Below are positions 1-5,616 of a DNA stretch of 8,767 nucleotides, piece after piece. Within the stretch, counting starts at the first letter, position 1. Each line of letters starts with the position of its first letter. Origin of the DNA: Victivallales bacterium. GTDB lineage: Bacteria > Verrucomicrobiota > Lentisphaeria > Oligosphaerales > Oligosphaeraceae. The stretch spans positions 1-8,767 of the forward strand of contig JAFRLP010000298.1 of NCBI GenBank assembly GCA_017431185.1. Direction: 5' to 3'. The translations under genes were made by a program, and so were the position numbers. The notes below the pieces were generated by a model. It ran no database searches and was not told where the DNA came from. It saw only the letters and a program-made list of their open reading frames with translations.

Positions 1-271
1 AGGGCTCGCCCGTCTTGGGGTTCACGGGGCCGTCGGCGACGACGTACTGTTCGTCGAAGGCGGCCTTCCCCTCCAGGATGAGGCAGTGGGCGGCGCGTCC
101 GAGCGCCAGCGCCGGGCTTTCGCTCTCGGCGATTTCGCCATTGGTCTTGCGGCGATAGAGTTCGGGGGATTCGCGGAAGTCGGCCAGGAGGTGGCTCGAC
201 ATGTACCGCACGCTTCGACTGGCGGCGTGGTACTCGTCCGCGGGGATGGTGAGGAATCTGTCCGTGTTCAT
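1..271 (-). CDS. PD-(D/E)XK nuclease-like protein (RecE / exodeoxyribonuclease VIII-like, DUF3799 type), N-terminal part
   Basis: Reading the minus strand from the ATG at 269-271 gives 90 open codons that run off the left edge, so only the N-terminus is seen. The segment with Y-H at residues 14-15, then YMSSHLLADFRESPELYRR and later PALALGRAAHCLILEG, follows the order typical of phage RecE-like and DUF3799 PDDEXK proteins: 'Y-H', 'S-S-L-L..SP..Y', then 'A-L-x-x-G-x-A-x-H'. Those proteins act as 5'-3' DNA exonucleases in recombination, usually beside a single-strand annealing protein. The catalytic D/E-x-K residues would lie beyond the window. AAAGGG lies just upstream of the ATG and supports this start. 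The gene is GC-rich and phage-like, so a prophage or prophage remnant probably lies to the left. The family call rests on motif order remembered from the family, not on a search. Confidence 0.75.
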   Translation of the reverse strand, partial: MNTDRFLTIPADEYHAASRSVRYMSSHLLADFRESPELYRRKTNGEIAESESPALALGRAAHCLILEGKAAFDEQYVVADGPVNPKTGEP

Positions 272-383
272 TTGGCGTCCCTTTGGGTTTGCCGACGGCC
301 ACACCTCGTGGCGTCTGTCCATTAATTCGTCATTTTTTCCCAAATGGCAGGGGCGTTCCGCGAAAAAAGGGGATTTTCCAGGC

Positions 384-409
384 AAAAAAATCCCGCCGGG
401 GGGGATTCC
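384..409 (-). terminator. Intrinsic terminator, minus strand
   Basis: On the minus strand the arms AATCCC and GGGATT close a seven-base C/G-rich loop and are followed directly by a run of T (plus positions 384-390 are all A). It would stop transcription coming from the right before the nuclease gene at 271, and so separates that gene from the small unit at 499-797. Confidence 0.55.
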
Positions 410-474
410 GGGGCAGGAAGAGGGGTATGGTGAAGTTTTGAGCCTGAGACAATCAGTTGTACATCGCTACGCAG

Positions 475-493
475 GGTAGTCCTTTCGACTGCC
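475..493. other. Small hairpin
   Basis: GGTAGTC (475-481) and GACTGCC (487-493) pair over a CTTTC loop, with one T/G wobble. There is no T-run on either side, so it does not look like a terminator. No function is evident. Confidence 0.3.
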
Positions 494-498
494 GGGAG

Positions 499-681
499 TT
501 AGATGCACCTACTCTGCAAGGTGAAAGCGAAAAAGTCATCGACTGGTTCCAAACCTGTCGATGGCGTTTTTTTTGAGGTGAAACGAAAAAAACTCTCGAT
601 TACACATCCCCCACGATATTCAGTGCGGACGTGCGTGAAATTTGTGATTCCCTGAGTACGGTATAAATCGCTGGTATCCAT
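499..681 (-). CDS. Possible 60-aa ORF behind a hairpin-gated ribosome site
   Basis: This ORF starts MDTSDLYRTQG and I do not recognise the product. In its favour: an ideal AAAGGAG sits eight bases before the ATG, and a good minus-strand promoter lies about 80 bases further up (769-797). Against it: the last third is the translation of an intrinsic terminator (537-574), so a transcript would probably end before the stop codon, and the protein shows no domain, signal peptide or membrane segment. It may be a leader peptide, a remnant whose 3' end was replaced, or part of a small RNA that is not translated. Its start codon and SD sit inside a nested inverted repeat (671-733). Confidence 0.3.
   Translation of the reverse strand: MDTSDLYRTQGITNFTHVRTEYRGGCVIESFFRFTSKKTPSTGLEPVDDFFAFTLQSRCI
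530..574. terminator. Bidirectional intrinsic terminator
   Basis: CATCGAC (537-543) pairs with GTCGATG (557-563), and inside it GGTT (545-548) pairs with AACC (552-555) across one T/T mismatch and a three-base loop. On the plus strand the stem is followed by GCG and eight T (567-574). On the minus strand it is followed by AC and five T (534-530). The structure is convincing in both directions. The minus direction would end the small transcript starting near 762. Confidence 0.65.
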
Positions 682-733
682 TTGGTCTCCTTTGTTGAGG
701 GTGAGATATCAACAAAATAGCCTTGGATACCAG
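671..733 (-). promoter_or_regulatory. Nested inverted repeat masking the SD and start codon of the 60-aa ORF
   Basis: Outer arms CTGGTATCC (671-679) and GGATACCAG (725-733) are perfect complements. Inside them TTTGTTGA (691-698) and TCAACAAA (709-716) form a second perfect stem. In minus-strand RNA the 3' outer arm overlaps the start codon (ATGGATACCAG), and the 3' inner arm directly abuts and partly covers AAAGGAG. The fold would close the ribosome site, as in riboswitch or thermosensor leaders. On the plus strand the outer arm is followed by TTTTT, so a terminator role in that direction is also possible. Confidence 0.5.
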
Positions 734-768
734 TTTTTCTAATCTTGATCACGTTTTTTCACCAAAAC

Positions 769-797
769 GTATTAGAAACGAATAATTCTTTTTTCAA
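769..797 (-). promoter_or_regulatory. Sigma-70-type promoter, minus strand
   Basis: Read on the minus strand, TTGAAA (797-792) and TAATAC (774-769) are separated by exactly 17 bases. The predicted start is near 762, giving a leader of about 80 nt before the 60-aa ORF. This is the best-matching promoter seen in the left part of the window. Confidence 0.5.
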
Positions 798-806
798 CCA
801 AACGAC

Positions 807-836
807 TTGATTTTTTACGGGGGGGTAATTTATAGG
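807..836 (+). promoter_or_regulatory. Possible promoter of the pseudopilin gene
   Basis: TTGATT (807-812) and TATAGG (831-836) are 18 bases apart, upstream of the pseudopilin and divergent from the minus-strand promoter at 769-797. The match is only moderate. A CCGCC-GGAT-GGCGG hairpin (889-902) lies between it and the gene. Confidence 0.3.
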
Positions 837-953
837 GCAGTGTGGAATTGATTCTTCAAATCCGATAAGGAAATGAACTATTCCTTTTCCGCCGGATGGC
901 GGATGGAAAAATGCTCCACACCAGAAGCACCTTTCACTATAGGAGATTGACAA

Positions 954-1673
954 ATGCAACAGAAACGATTCACCTTGATTGAACTGCTTGTCGTCATAGC
1001 GATCATCGCCATCCTAGCGGCGATGCTACTGCCGGCACTGTCGAAGGCACGTGAAAAAGCACGTGAAATCAGCTGCGTGAACAATATGAAACAAATTGGC
1101 ATCCAGTTGCTGATGTACATTGACGACTATGCAGGCGTGATTCCCTGCATTCAGGGAAATCGCAACAACCAATACCAAGGACGAATCCAGGATGCACTGT
1201 ACATGCAAATATACAATGTGCAGACAGCCAGTAATTGGGATCTGATTTTTCTGCGGAAAAACGGCACGGATATGACCCAGGCAATGCCGTATTCGCCCTT
1301 CGGATGCCCCAGCCGTCCCGGCGCATTCAACGCCTCCAAGGAATATCTACACTATGGCGTCAATTATCAGGGATTTGCCAGCAGGGCAAAGAATGACGGC
1401 AATTTGATTCGTCTACAAGTCCGCATCCAACAGCCCAGCGGACGAATGGCAATGACGGAAATGGACCGTAGGCAGAAATCCAGTTTCAGTTCCGGCGTAT
1501 ATGACCGCACTTCAATGCTTACTGGCGACGGCCTCTACCACCATGGCGGGGGAACAACCTCCAACGTGGAGTTTGCCGACGGGCACGTCGAGAACCGCAA
1601 AACTACGCAAATTCCCATTTACGCCACCTCCGAAGACGGTTATTTCTGGGCAAAAACCGGAGAGTTCGACTAA
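954..1673 (+). CDS. Type II secretion/type IV pilin-like pseudopilin with H-X(n)-DG C-terminal motif
   Basis: This is a 239-aa pseudopilin. Residues 6-10 (FTLIE) begin the prepilin processing site and methylation motif with the conserved Glu at +5, followed by a hydrophobic helix (residues 11-29) and the basic stretch KAREKAR. The residue before the cleavage point is Arg5 rather than the usual Gly. From memory, K/R there is common in Lentisphaerota pseudopilins. Near the C-terminus, H197 and D209-G210 (FADGHV) form the processing-associated H-X9-DG motif, here with eleven residues between H and DG because of two extra Thr. The mature protein would be held in the inner membrane or assembled in a pseudopilus, with its globular part outside. 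AGGAG at 941-945 fixes the ATG at 954. It stands alone, with no secretion machinery genes nearby, as is usual for these abundant paralogues. Substrate or role is unknown. Confidence 0.9.
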   Translation: MQQKRFTLIELLVVIAIIAILAAMLLPALSKAREKAREISCVNNMKQIGIQLLMYIDDYAGVIPCIQGNRNNQYQGRIQDALYMQIYNVQTASNWDLIFLRKNGTDMTQAMPYSPFGCPSRPGAFNASKEYLHYGVNYQGFASRAKNDGNLIRLQVRIQQPSGRMAMTEMDRRQKSSFSSGVYDRTSMLTGDGLYHHGGGTTSNVEFADGHVENRKTTQIPIYATSEDGYFWAKTGEFD

Positions 1674-2313
1674 ATTATGTCGTATGATGGGGGCAGAAAC
1701 GCCGCTCACGTAACCTCCGACCTTTACTGCGTCTCATAACTCATTTCAACGCAATGTGATATGATTTCAGTCCCATTCTCCGTCGCCGTCCATTATGGTA
1801 TGGGTCGGGAGTTGGAGAATGGTTTGGCGGGGCGGAGAACGAGAATGGATTCGCGCGTTTCTGCTCCACCACCCAACTTATCACGAGGTCTGATGGCAAT
1901 CGCCGTCAGACCTCGCTTCGTTTCCGCTCTTTCTCCCTGCAAGACGGGAACTTGTGCGGATTCTCTCGCGGAGAATGCATGGTTGCCAGAGAAGGCTTTT
2001 TCGGGCGTTTTCGCCCTTCAGAAACGCCGAAATCCCTTCTCGTTCTCCGTTTTTTCTCTGCGAGTAAAGGTCATGGCAATTATTACCACTGTGCGCGAAC
2101 CCATTCTTGTTCTCTTTTTCTCCGCGAGAACGCTTTTGAGTAGGGAGTAAGGGGCAGCCAAAGTTGGATTCGGGCTTTTCTGACGCCGTTTGGGGTTCAA
2201 CTCGTGACCCCCACTTAGGCGATTTTCAGGGTTTTCGGGCCCTTCGCGACACCCCATGGTTGGAACTCCGTAGAGAACGCATTTCCAGGTTTGAACACAC
2301 TTTCCTGACAGCA
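1674..2313. other. Gene-free region with multiple strong inverted repeats
   Basis: No ORF here looks like a protein. Instead there are several inverted repeats. CCATTCTCC (1773-1781) pairs with GGAGAATGG (1814-1822) around an inner CCAT/ATGG stem. A near-perfect 14-bp stem spans 1884-1915. A GGGCG-TTTT-CGCCC hairpin lies at 2003-2016. A 22-base arm at 1835-1856 (GAGAACGAGAATGG and on) matches the reverse complement of 2093-2114 at 20 of 22 positions, and its first part also matches the reverse complement of 2037-2048. The GAGAA/TTCTC word recurs throughout. The region could be a structured RNA or a decayed repeat element. Confidence 0.45.
1884..1915. repeat. 14-bp inverted repeat (strong hairpin)
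   Basis: CGAGGTCTGA, T, GGC (1884-1897), loop AATC, then GCC, G, TCAGACCTCG (1902-1915). All 14 positions pair, with one T/G wobble. It lies about 210 bases past the pseudopilin stop. The following sequence, CTTCGTTTCC, is not a clean T-run, so terminator activity is uncertain. Confidence 0.55.
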
Positions 2314-2347
2314 TAAAAGGCCGCCAGGCAACCATGCCCGACGGCCT
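2314..2347 (-). terminator. Intrinsic terminator of the HTH gene
   Basis: On the minus strand AGGCCG and CGGCCT (2342-2347 and 2318-2323) form the stem with an inner GGC/GCC pair across a symmetric 3x3 internal loop, followed by TTTTAT. It lies 20 bases past the stop of the HTH gene. Confidence 0.7.
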
Positions 2348-2366
2348 CGTGTTCTATTTGACGGTT

Positions 2367-2756
2367 CTATTCTCCGAGCAGCTCCCGCTCCTGCTCGTCC
2401 CAGTCGAGGGGGATGCTTTCGCGCAGCCGCAGGACGGTCAGCGTCGGCGGGACGTCGCCCGACACGATGCGATGGACGACCCTTGGCGAGAGCATGGCGA
2501 GCCGCAGCGTCCGCGAGACGCGTGAGCGGTCGATGCCAAGCGCATCAGCCAGTTCCTTGCTGTTGGCGTAGCGCCCCTCGTCGATCGCGCACTGCCAGGA
2601 CCACGCCCGCGCCAGCATCGTCGCCAGCGAGGTCTCCCGCGCCGGCTCGTTGCCGTCCAGCGGGACGATGCGCCGCCGACCGCCGCGGCACCGAAGCGCC
2701 ACGGGCAGGTGGACGCGCAGGTTGCCGTTTTCTAGTTTTTCAGTTCTGATCTTCAT
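2367..2756 (-). CDS. Small helix-turn-helix DNA-binding protein of mobile-element type
   Basis: This 129-aa basic protein has an N-terminal beta-type segment (residues 1-35, with a very basic RCRGGRRRI), a helical stretch including ARAWSWQCAIDEGRYANSKE (residues 49-68), and a helix-turn-helix at about 65-86 (SKELADALGIDRSRVSRTLR). It ends in an acidic tail with the motif IPLDWDEQE. I recognise this layout ('LARAxxWQ..LDEGRY.S..ELA...G...SYVSR.LRL..L.P.IV..I..G', then a 'P.xW..Q' tail) from short proteins near DUF2924 and serine-recombinase genes on integrated elements of Gram-negative bacteria. The recombinase is not in this window. AAGGAGG six bases before the ATG fixes the start. The gene is much more GC-rich than its neighbours, which suggests transfer. 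It probably binds DNA, perhaps its own promoter. The specific function is unknown. Confidence 0.7.
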   Translation of the reverse strand: MKIRTEKLENGNLRVHLPVALRCRGGRRRIVPLDGNEPARETSLATMLARAWSWQCAIDEGRYANSKELADALGIDRSRVSRTLRLAMLSPRVVHRIVSGDVPPTLTVLRLRESIPLDWDEQERELLGE

Positions 2757-2864
2757 TCCACGCCTCCTTCGCGAGGGTTTCCATCCCCGCCGTGACCCAG
2801 AACGTCATCAGATGCGGCATACGCAAGACCTCCAAACGCGGCCCGCACATGCTGAGGCATACTC
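2649..2864 (-). other. GC-rich leader of the HTH gene with short peptide reading frames
   Basis: Between the promoter at 2856-2883 and the HTH gene, minus-strand frames are open: one ends with TGA overlapping the HTH start codon (ATGA) and encodes about 35 residues beginning MPQHVRAAFGG; another contains MPHLMTFWVTAGMETLAKEAWNEDQN-like sequence and ends inside the HTH gene. Either could couple translation to the HTH gene. Neither has a clear SD, so I do not call a gene. Confidence 0.2.
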
Positions 2865-2890
2865 TGGCAACCCTTCTTGTCAACAAGGGT
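2856..2890 (-). promoter_or_regulatory. Promoter with overlapping operator-like dyad for the HTH gene
   Basis: On the minus strand a perfect TTGACA (2883-2878) is followed after 16 bases by TATGCC (2861-2856). The -35 box overlaps a dyad: ACAAGGGT (2883-2890) is the complement of ACCC (2870-2873) plus TTGT (2877-2880), with three extra bases. This position suits a repressor site, possibly for the HTH protein itself. The -10 match is weak and the autoregulation is inference. Confidence 0.4.
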
Positions 2891-2968
2891 GGCACTCTAC
2901 GCAGACCGCAGTATAGCGGCCATTCCCACTATAACTGCTCTGTTGAAAAGGTAGTGTTTTACAGCTAA

Positions 2969-3412
2969 TTATTCCTGGATTTCGGTAAGAGAGGAGACGC
3001 GGAAAGAATCACCATTGCTTTCAAGGGTGAAGAGGTAGCTTTTGTTCCTTTTTGTGCTGAGCAGCTTGACCTCGTAGAAAACCTCGCTGTTGGCGCTACG
3101 CGTAACCTTGCGGTATTCCCTGATTGCGGCTGGGCAAAAGTCCTGCTCCTTGAAAAACTTCTTCAGGTAGTTGCGGTTGAAAGCCATAGCGTCGCCAGAG
3201 CCAAAGAGTTCGTAGAGTCCGCGCTGGTCGTTGTTTTCAATGGCGTCAAGCACCTTGCCCATAAATGCCTGCACCTCTGATGGACTATTCACGACCTCGA
3301 CTTTCGCTTCTTTCAGCGAAGCAAGAGGATCCGTGACAAACGAATGCCACAACCCTGCGGCTATCAACGCCAGCGCGACTAGCACTATCCATTTGATGCT
3401 CTGTTTATTCAT
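2969..3412 (-). CDS. Small membrane-anchored protein of unknown function
   Basis: This 147-aa protein has a short positive N-terminus, one hydrophobic segment (residues about 8-24) and a soluble remainder that should face the periplasm, so it is either a signal-anchored or an exported protein. No lipobox cysteine is present. The soluble part (helical residues about 40-60, then YEVKLLSTKRNKSYLFTLES and FRVSSLTEIQE in beta-type strands) is the size and pattern of small NTF2-like/DUF4878-type domains, but I cannot assign the family with confidence. GGGAGAG lies just before the ATG. It starts 28 bases after the stop of the decayed pseudopilin on the same strand, so the two probably formed one transcription unit. 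Small accessory genes often follow pseudopilins, but a shared job is inference. Confidence 0.75.
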   Translation of the reverse strand: MNKQSIKWIVLVALALIAAGLWHSFVTDPLASLKEAKVEVVNSPSEVQAFMGKVLDAIENNDQRGLYELFGSGDAMAFNRNYLKKFFKEQDFCPAAIREYRKVTRSANSEVFYEVKLLSTKRNKSYLFTLESNGDSFRVSSLTEIQE

Positions 3413-3440
3413 ACTATCTGCTCTCCCTTGTCAGACATTA

Positions 3441-3779
3441 TTAATTGGCAGCGTAAATACTTTCCTGGCTCTTGGTGAGCAGCCAATACTTGGCATCTGT
3501 GCGTACCCAGCCAATGTTGTTGTTGACCTCACTGGAAGATGTGCCCAGCTTTTCGGGGCGTTCACTGCTGATATGGCCGTCGGCCCAGCAGATGTTGGTC
3601 ATGCCGCAATGGCGGAACTGGGAGTTCGGGGACATAGTGCTGACGGTGTACCAATTGACACACTTGTCATATGGGTAGAGGCGGATGACATAGCCGTAGG
3701 AAGCATCCCAGGCATAGTCGAAGGTGTCGCCGACTCAAGCCACGCCAGCGAGTGTATAGTCCCGCTCATTGGGATGGTT
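3441..3779 (-). pseudogene. Decayed pseudopilin C-terminal part with H-X9-DG motif
   Basis: The minus-strand frame ending at TAA 3441-3443 reads back through a protein-like sequence that includes RHCGMTNICWADGH, an exact H-X9-DG motif of Lentisphaerota pseudopilins. The same frame continues upstream past a TGA at 3735-3737 with NHPNERDYTLAGVA before the stop and VGDTFDYAWDASYGY after it, so the TGA probably replaced a Trp codon (TGG). It meets TAA at 3780-3782. No prepilin cleavage motif or hydrophobic helix follows upstream; the DNA there belongs to the plus-strand locus. The gene is therefore both 5'-truncated and interrupted. Translation from an internal ATG at 3633-3635 would yield only 64 residues and is unlikely to be functional. 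Confidence 0.75.
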
Positions 3780-3818
3780 TTAGTGATGTGGAATCTTGAA
3801 ATGGGAAGGTAATTCATC

Positions 3819-4217
3819 ATGCAAAATTTACAGACTTGTATACAGCTTGGCTTCAACCCCAAGGAAATGGACTAGAAGGCAGAAGACTACTATATAGTCA
3901 AGGACAGTATCGATAAAAAACAGGATTCGCCATATACTCGTTACTGGAATGTTCGAGGGAGATCAGTAGGGAAAGGGAGTCGGGTATTTGTCTATTATGC
4001 TGCTAAAAAGAAGTTCATTGCCTCCGGATATGTCACGAGCGATGAGGTCATAACCCAGGAGGATGGTAAGAATCATGTAGAAGTTATGTTTGATTGGATT
4101 GTTGATTATGAAAAAGAAAATGAGGGGTTGGCCTATGAGACATTAAAGAATAAATATGGTTTGTCTATCAAACTCTTTGAAAAAGCAGGCCAAATACAGG
4201 GGGGTGTGGATTCTTGA
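3819..4217 (+). pseudogene. Interrupted small protein, possibly PUA/EVE-like
   Basis: The frame begins ATG CAA AAT with GGAAGG about ten bases upstream, meets TAG at codon 19 (3873-3875), then stays open for 113 codons to TGA 4215-4217. The part after TAG reads as a real protein: YTRYWNVRGRSVGKGSRVFVYY, then KKKFIASGYVTSDEV and VEVMFDWIVDYEKENEG. A Trp-containing strand, a basic turn, 'G-x-x-V-F-V-Y-Y' and 'I-A-S-G-Y-V' is the pattern of PUA/EVE-type domains, which bind modified bases and are found with restriction and RNA-modification systems. This is a pattern-level guess. No start codon with an SD lies just after the TAG, so the gene is probably dead. The AT-rich composition, unlike that of its neighbours, suggests acquisition. 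Confidence 0.5.
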
Positions 4218-4360
4218 ATGATGAAAGTTCGCTTGTAAAATTGGAGAAAGCGTGGAAAGAGGCATGCCCTGGTTATCCAGGACCAAAACAATCATCTTCC
4301 CCTTCCACCACAATTGCAAAAGGAGTCAGTACCATGACGCATGATGAAATAGTTAAATAA
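4214..4360 (+). CDS. Small ORF overlapping the previous stop, or frameshifted continuation of it
   Basis: A TTG at 4214-4216 overlaps the TGA of the preceding frame and opens 48 codons (NDESSLVKLEKAWKEACPGY, then a Ser/Thr/Pro-rich part) ending at TAA 4358-4360. A G-run (4199-4204) before it could serve as an SD. Alternatively a one-base change in that six-G run would join this frame to the preceding one. Inside it, AAAAGGAG followed eight bases later by ATG (4334-4336) marks a strong start that continues only for MTHDEIVK before the stop, as if a following gene had been cut off. I do not recognise the product. Confidence 0.35.
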   Translation: MNDESSLVKLEKAWKEACPGYPGPKQSSSPSTTIAKGVSTMTHDEIVK

Positions 4361-4563
4361 AGCGGGCCGCCTGCGGTTATCGAAGCAAGTCCCGTTTCAG
4401 AATAGCAATTCTGTTCCACTGCGGAAAGTTAGACTTGATGCCTAATCTCACAACCTCACCCCCAAAATCTGTCGATGCGCCAAACTTTTCTTGCCATATT
4501 GTTTTGTTTGGTTAGTTTAAGGTTAAGGACGAGAGATTGCCCCCCCCCTCCCCTGCCTGGCCG
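4361..4563. other. Intergenic region downstream of two convergent units
   Basis: It contains a small inverted repeat CAGAAT/ATTCTG (4398-4403 and 4408-4413) and a C-rich run at about 4541-4555. Neither has a T-tract that would make a clear terminator. The change from AT-rich to GC-richer sequence at about 4361 suggests a junction. Confidence 0.3.
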
Positions 4564-5616
4564 CTAGCCTTGTAGGATTTTACTGCTTACTTGCGGGGGC
4601 AAGCCAGAGCGCAACTTGATTTTTTCCTGGTGGGCCATGAGGATGGACATGGCGTTGTCGCAGATTTTCCGTACGAGGTTCTGCGGTTCCTCGACAACGA
4701 CCTCTCCTGGCCAGGTCATGGCAAAGTTGACGATGCGGAATTCCTCGGCTTCGGGGACGACGAGGATCACGGAACCAACTTGGTTGCGTGTGTAAGTTGA
4801 GTTCGCAAATGCCTCGAGGCCGTAGAAGACGCTTTTCCCCGTGAGTCGAATGAGAACATTGTTGACGGTGGGAAGGTTGAAGAGCTTCCCGCTGGCGGCC
4901 TCTTTTAGGATTTCAGGATTGGGTGTAAAGTGCGCGGGAAGGACTTCAATTCCCTGGATTCTCTGAAGCGCCAGGGATATGATGCCGTTTTCGGCGCAGG
5001 GTTGCGGTTCGCTGTTGAGACGTTGCACCTTTACGTACCAACGTCCGTTGTAGAATGCGAGCGTATGTGGCTGGACGTGGAGTTCGACTAGAAGGCCGTC
5101 CTGGGCGCGAAGATATTTGACCATGAGTTCCTGCCGATGGTACCAGGCGTCATAGACAGCCTGGAAGACGTCCACGGGTACGGTTCCTTCCGTGTTGAGG
5201 GAAGCCAGGAAGGCGTAGGCAGGATGTTCCTCGGCGTTCGCTGGTTCAATGAAGGATTTGCTTTCCGCAGACATTCCCAACGTGCTGGCACTCCCCATCG
5301 GCATCATGGATTGCGCGACTCTTGCGCCAAGAGAGGCCGCGTAAAGGTCGGATTTCTTCAAGGGGAGATCCACCTGCCAGGTCGAATCCAGGAGGAAGTA
5401 TCCTCGCCTGCGATAATCGTAGGCGATCGGCGCCTTGTACTCATGAATGAGGAACTTGACGTCGCGCTGCAAAGTTTTTTGGGAAATGTCAAAGGTATCT
5501 TCCAGACCAAGTTCCTGCATTTCTTTCAGAAGACGCGGATGGTTGGGATACTTGTTCTCCTTCAGCATCGCCACCAGACGAAGCAGCCGTGGAATCGACA
5601 TCTTGATTTTAGGCAT
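4564..5616 (-). CDS. WYL-domain transcriptional regulator
   Basis: This 350-aa protein has the standard three-part build. An N-terminal helix-turn-helix spans residues about 6-60 (IPRLLRLVAMLKENKYPN, then SQKTLQRDVKFL). The WYL domain spans about 150-225, with its signature at PHTLAFYNGRWYVKV (W193, Y194; the third position is Val instead of Leu). The WCX-type C-terminal domain spans about 250-330. Such proteins are dimeric DNA-binding regulators whose WYL domain senses a ligand, often a nucleotide or nucleic acid. Relatives control DNA-damage genes and phage-defence loci. I chose the ATG at 5614-5616 because GAGGAG lies eight bases upstream and the HTH starts right after; the frame is open to 5898 but those extra residues look non-coding. 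No partner gene follows it in the same direction, so its target may be itself or a distant locus. Confidence 0.88.
   Translation of the reverse strand: MPKIKMSIPRLLRLVAMLKENKYPNHPRLLKEMQELGLEDTFDISQKTLQRDVKFLIHEYKAPIAYDYRRRGYFLLDSTWQVDLPLKKSDLYAASLGARVAQSMMPMGSASTLGMSAESKSFIEPANAEEHPAYAFLASLNTEGTVPVDVFQAVYDAWYHRQELMVKYLRAQDGLLVELHVQPHTLAFYNGRWYVKVQRLNSEPQPCAENGIISLALQRIQGIEVLPAHFTPNPEILKEAASGKLFNLPTVNNVLIRLTGKSVFYGLEAFANSTYTRNQVGSVILVVPEAEEFRIVNFAMTWPGEVVVEEPQNLVRKICDNAMSILMAHQEKIKLRSGLPPQVSSKILQG

Noticed and set aside
537..563. tRNA T-arm
   Set aside because: GGTTCCAAACC resembles a T-loop region, but no acceptor, D or anticodon stems can be placed around it. The stem with T-runs on both strands fits a terminator.
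759..959. 66-aa minus-strand ORF upstream of the pseudopilin
   Set aside because: It overlaps the likely promoters and the pseudopilin SD, and has no SD or domain pattern of its own.
1761..2150. 129-aa plus-strand ORF
   Set aside because: Composition follows the inverted-repeat DNA (Phe/Ser/Arg-rich), with no SD and no domain pattern.
2018..2335. 105-aa minus-strand ORF in the same region
   Set aside because: It reads through the terminator of the HTH gene at its start and through the repeat-rich DNA, and is low in complexity.
3231..3812. 193-aa plus-strand ORF
   Set aside because: It is antisense to the 147-aa gene and the pseudopilin remnant, which have recognisable motifs on the minus strand.
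3873..3875. TAG read as sense (stop-codon recoding)
   Set aside because: Other genes here end in TAA, TAG (WYL gene) and TGA normally, and the neighbouring pseudopilin is also broken, so decay is simpler.
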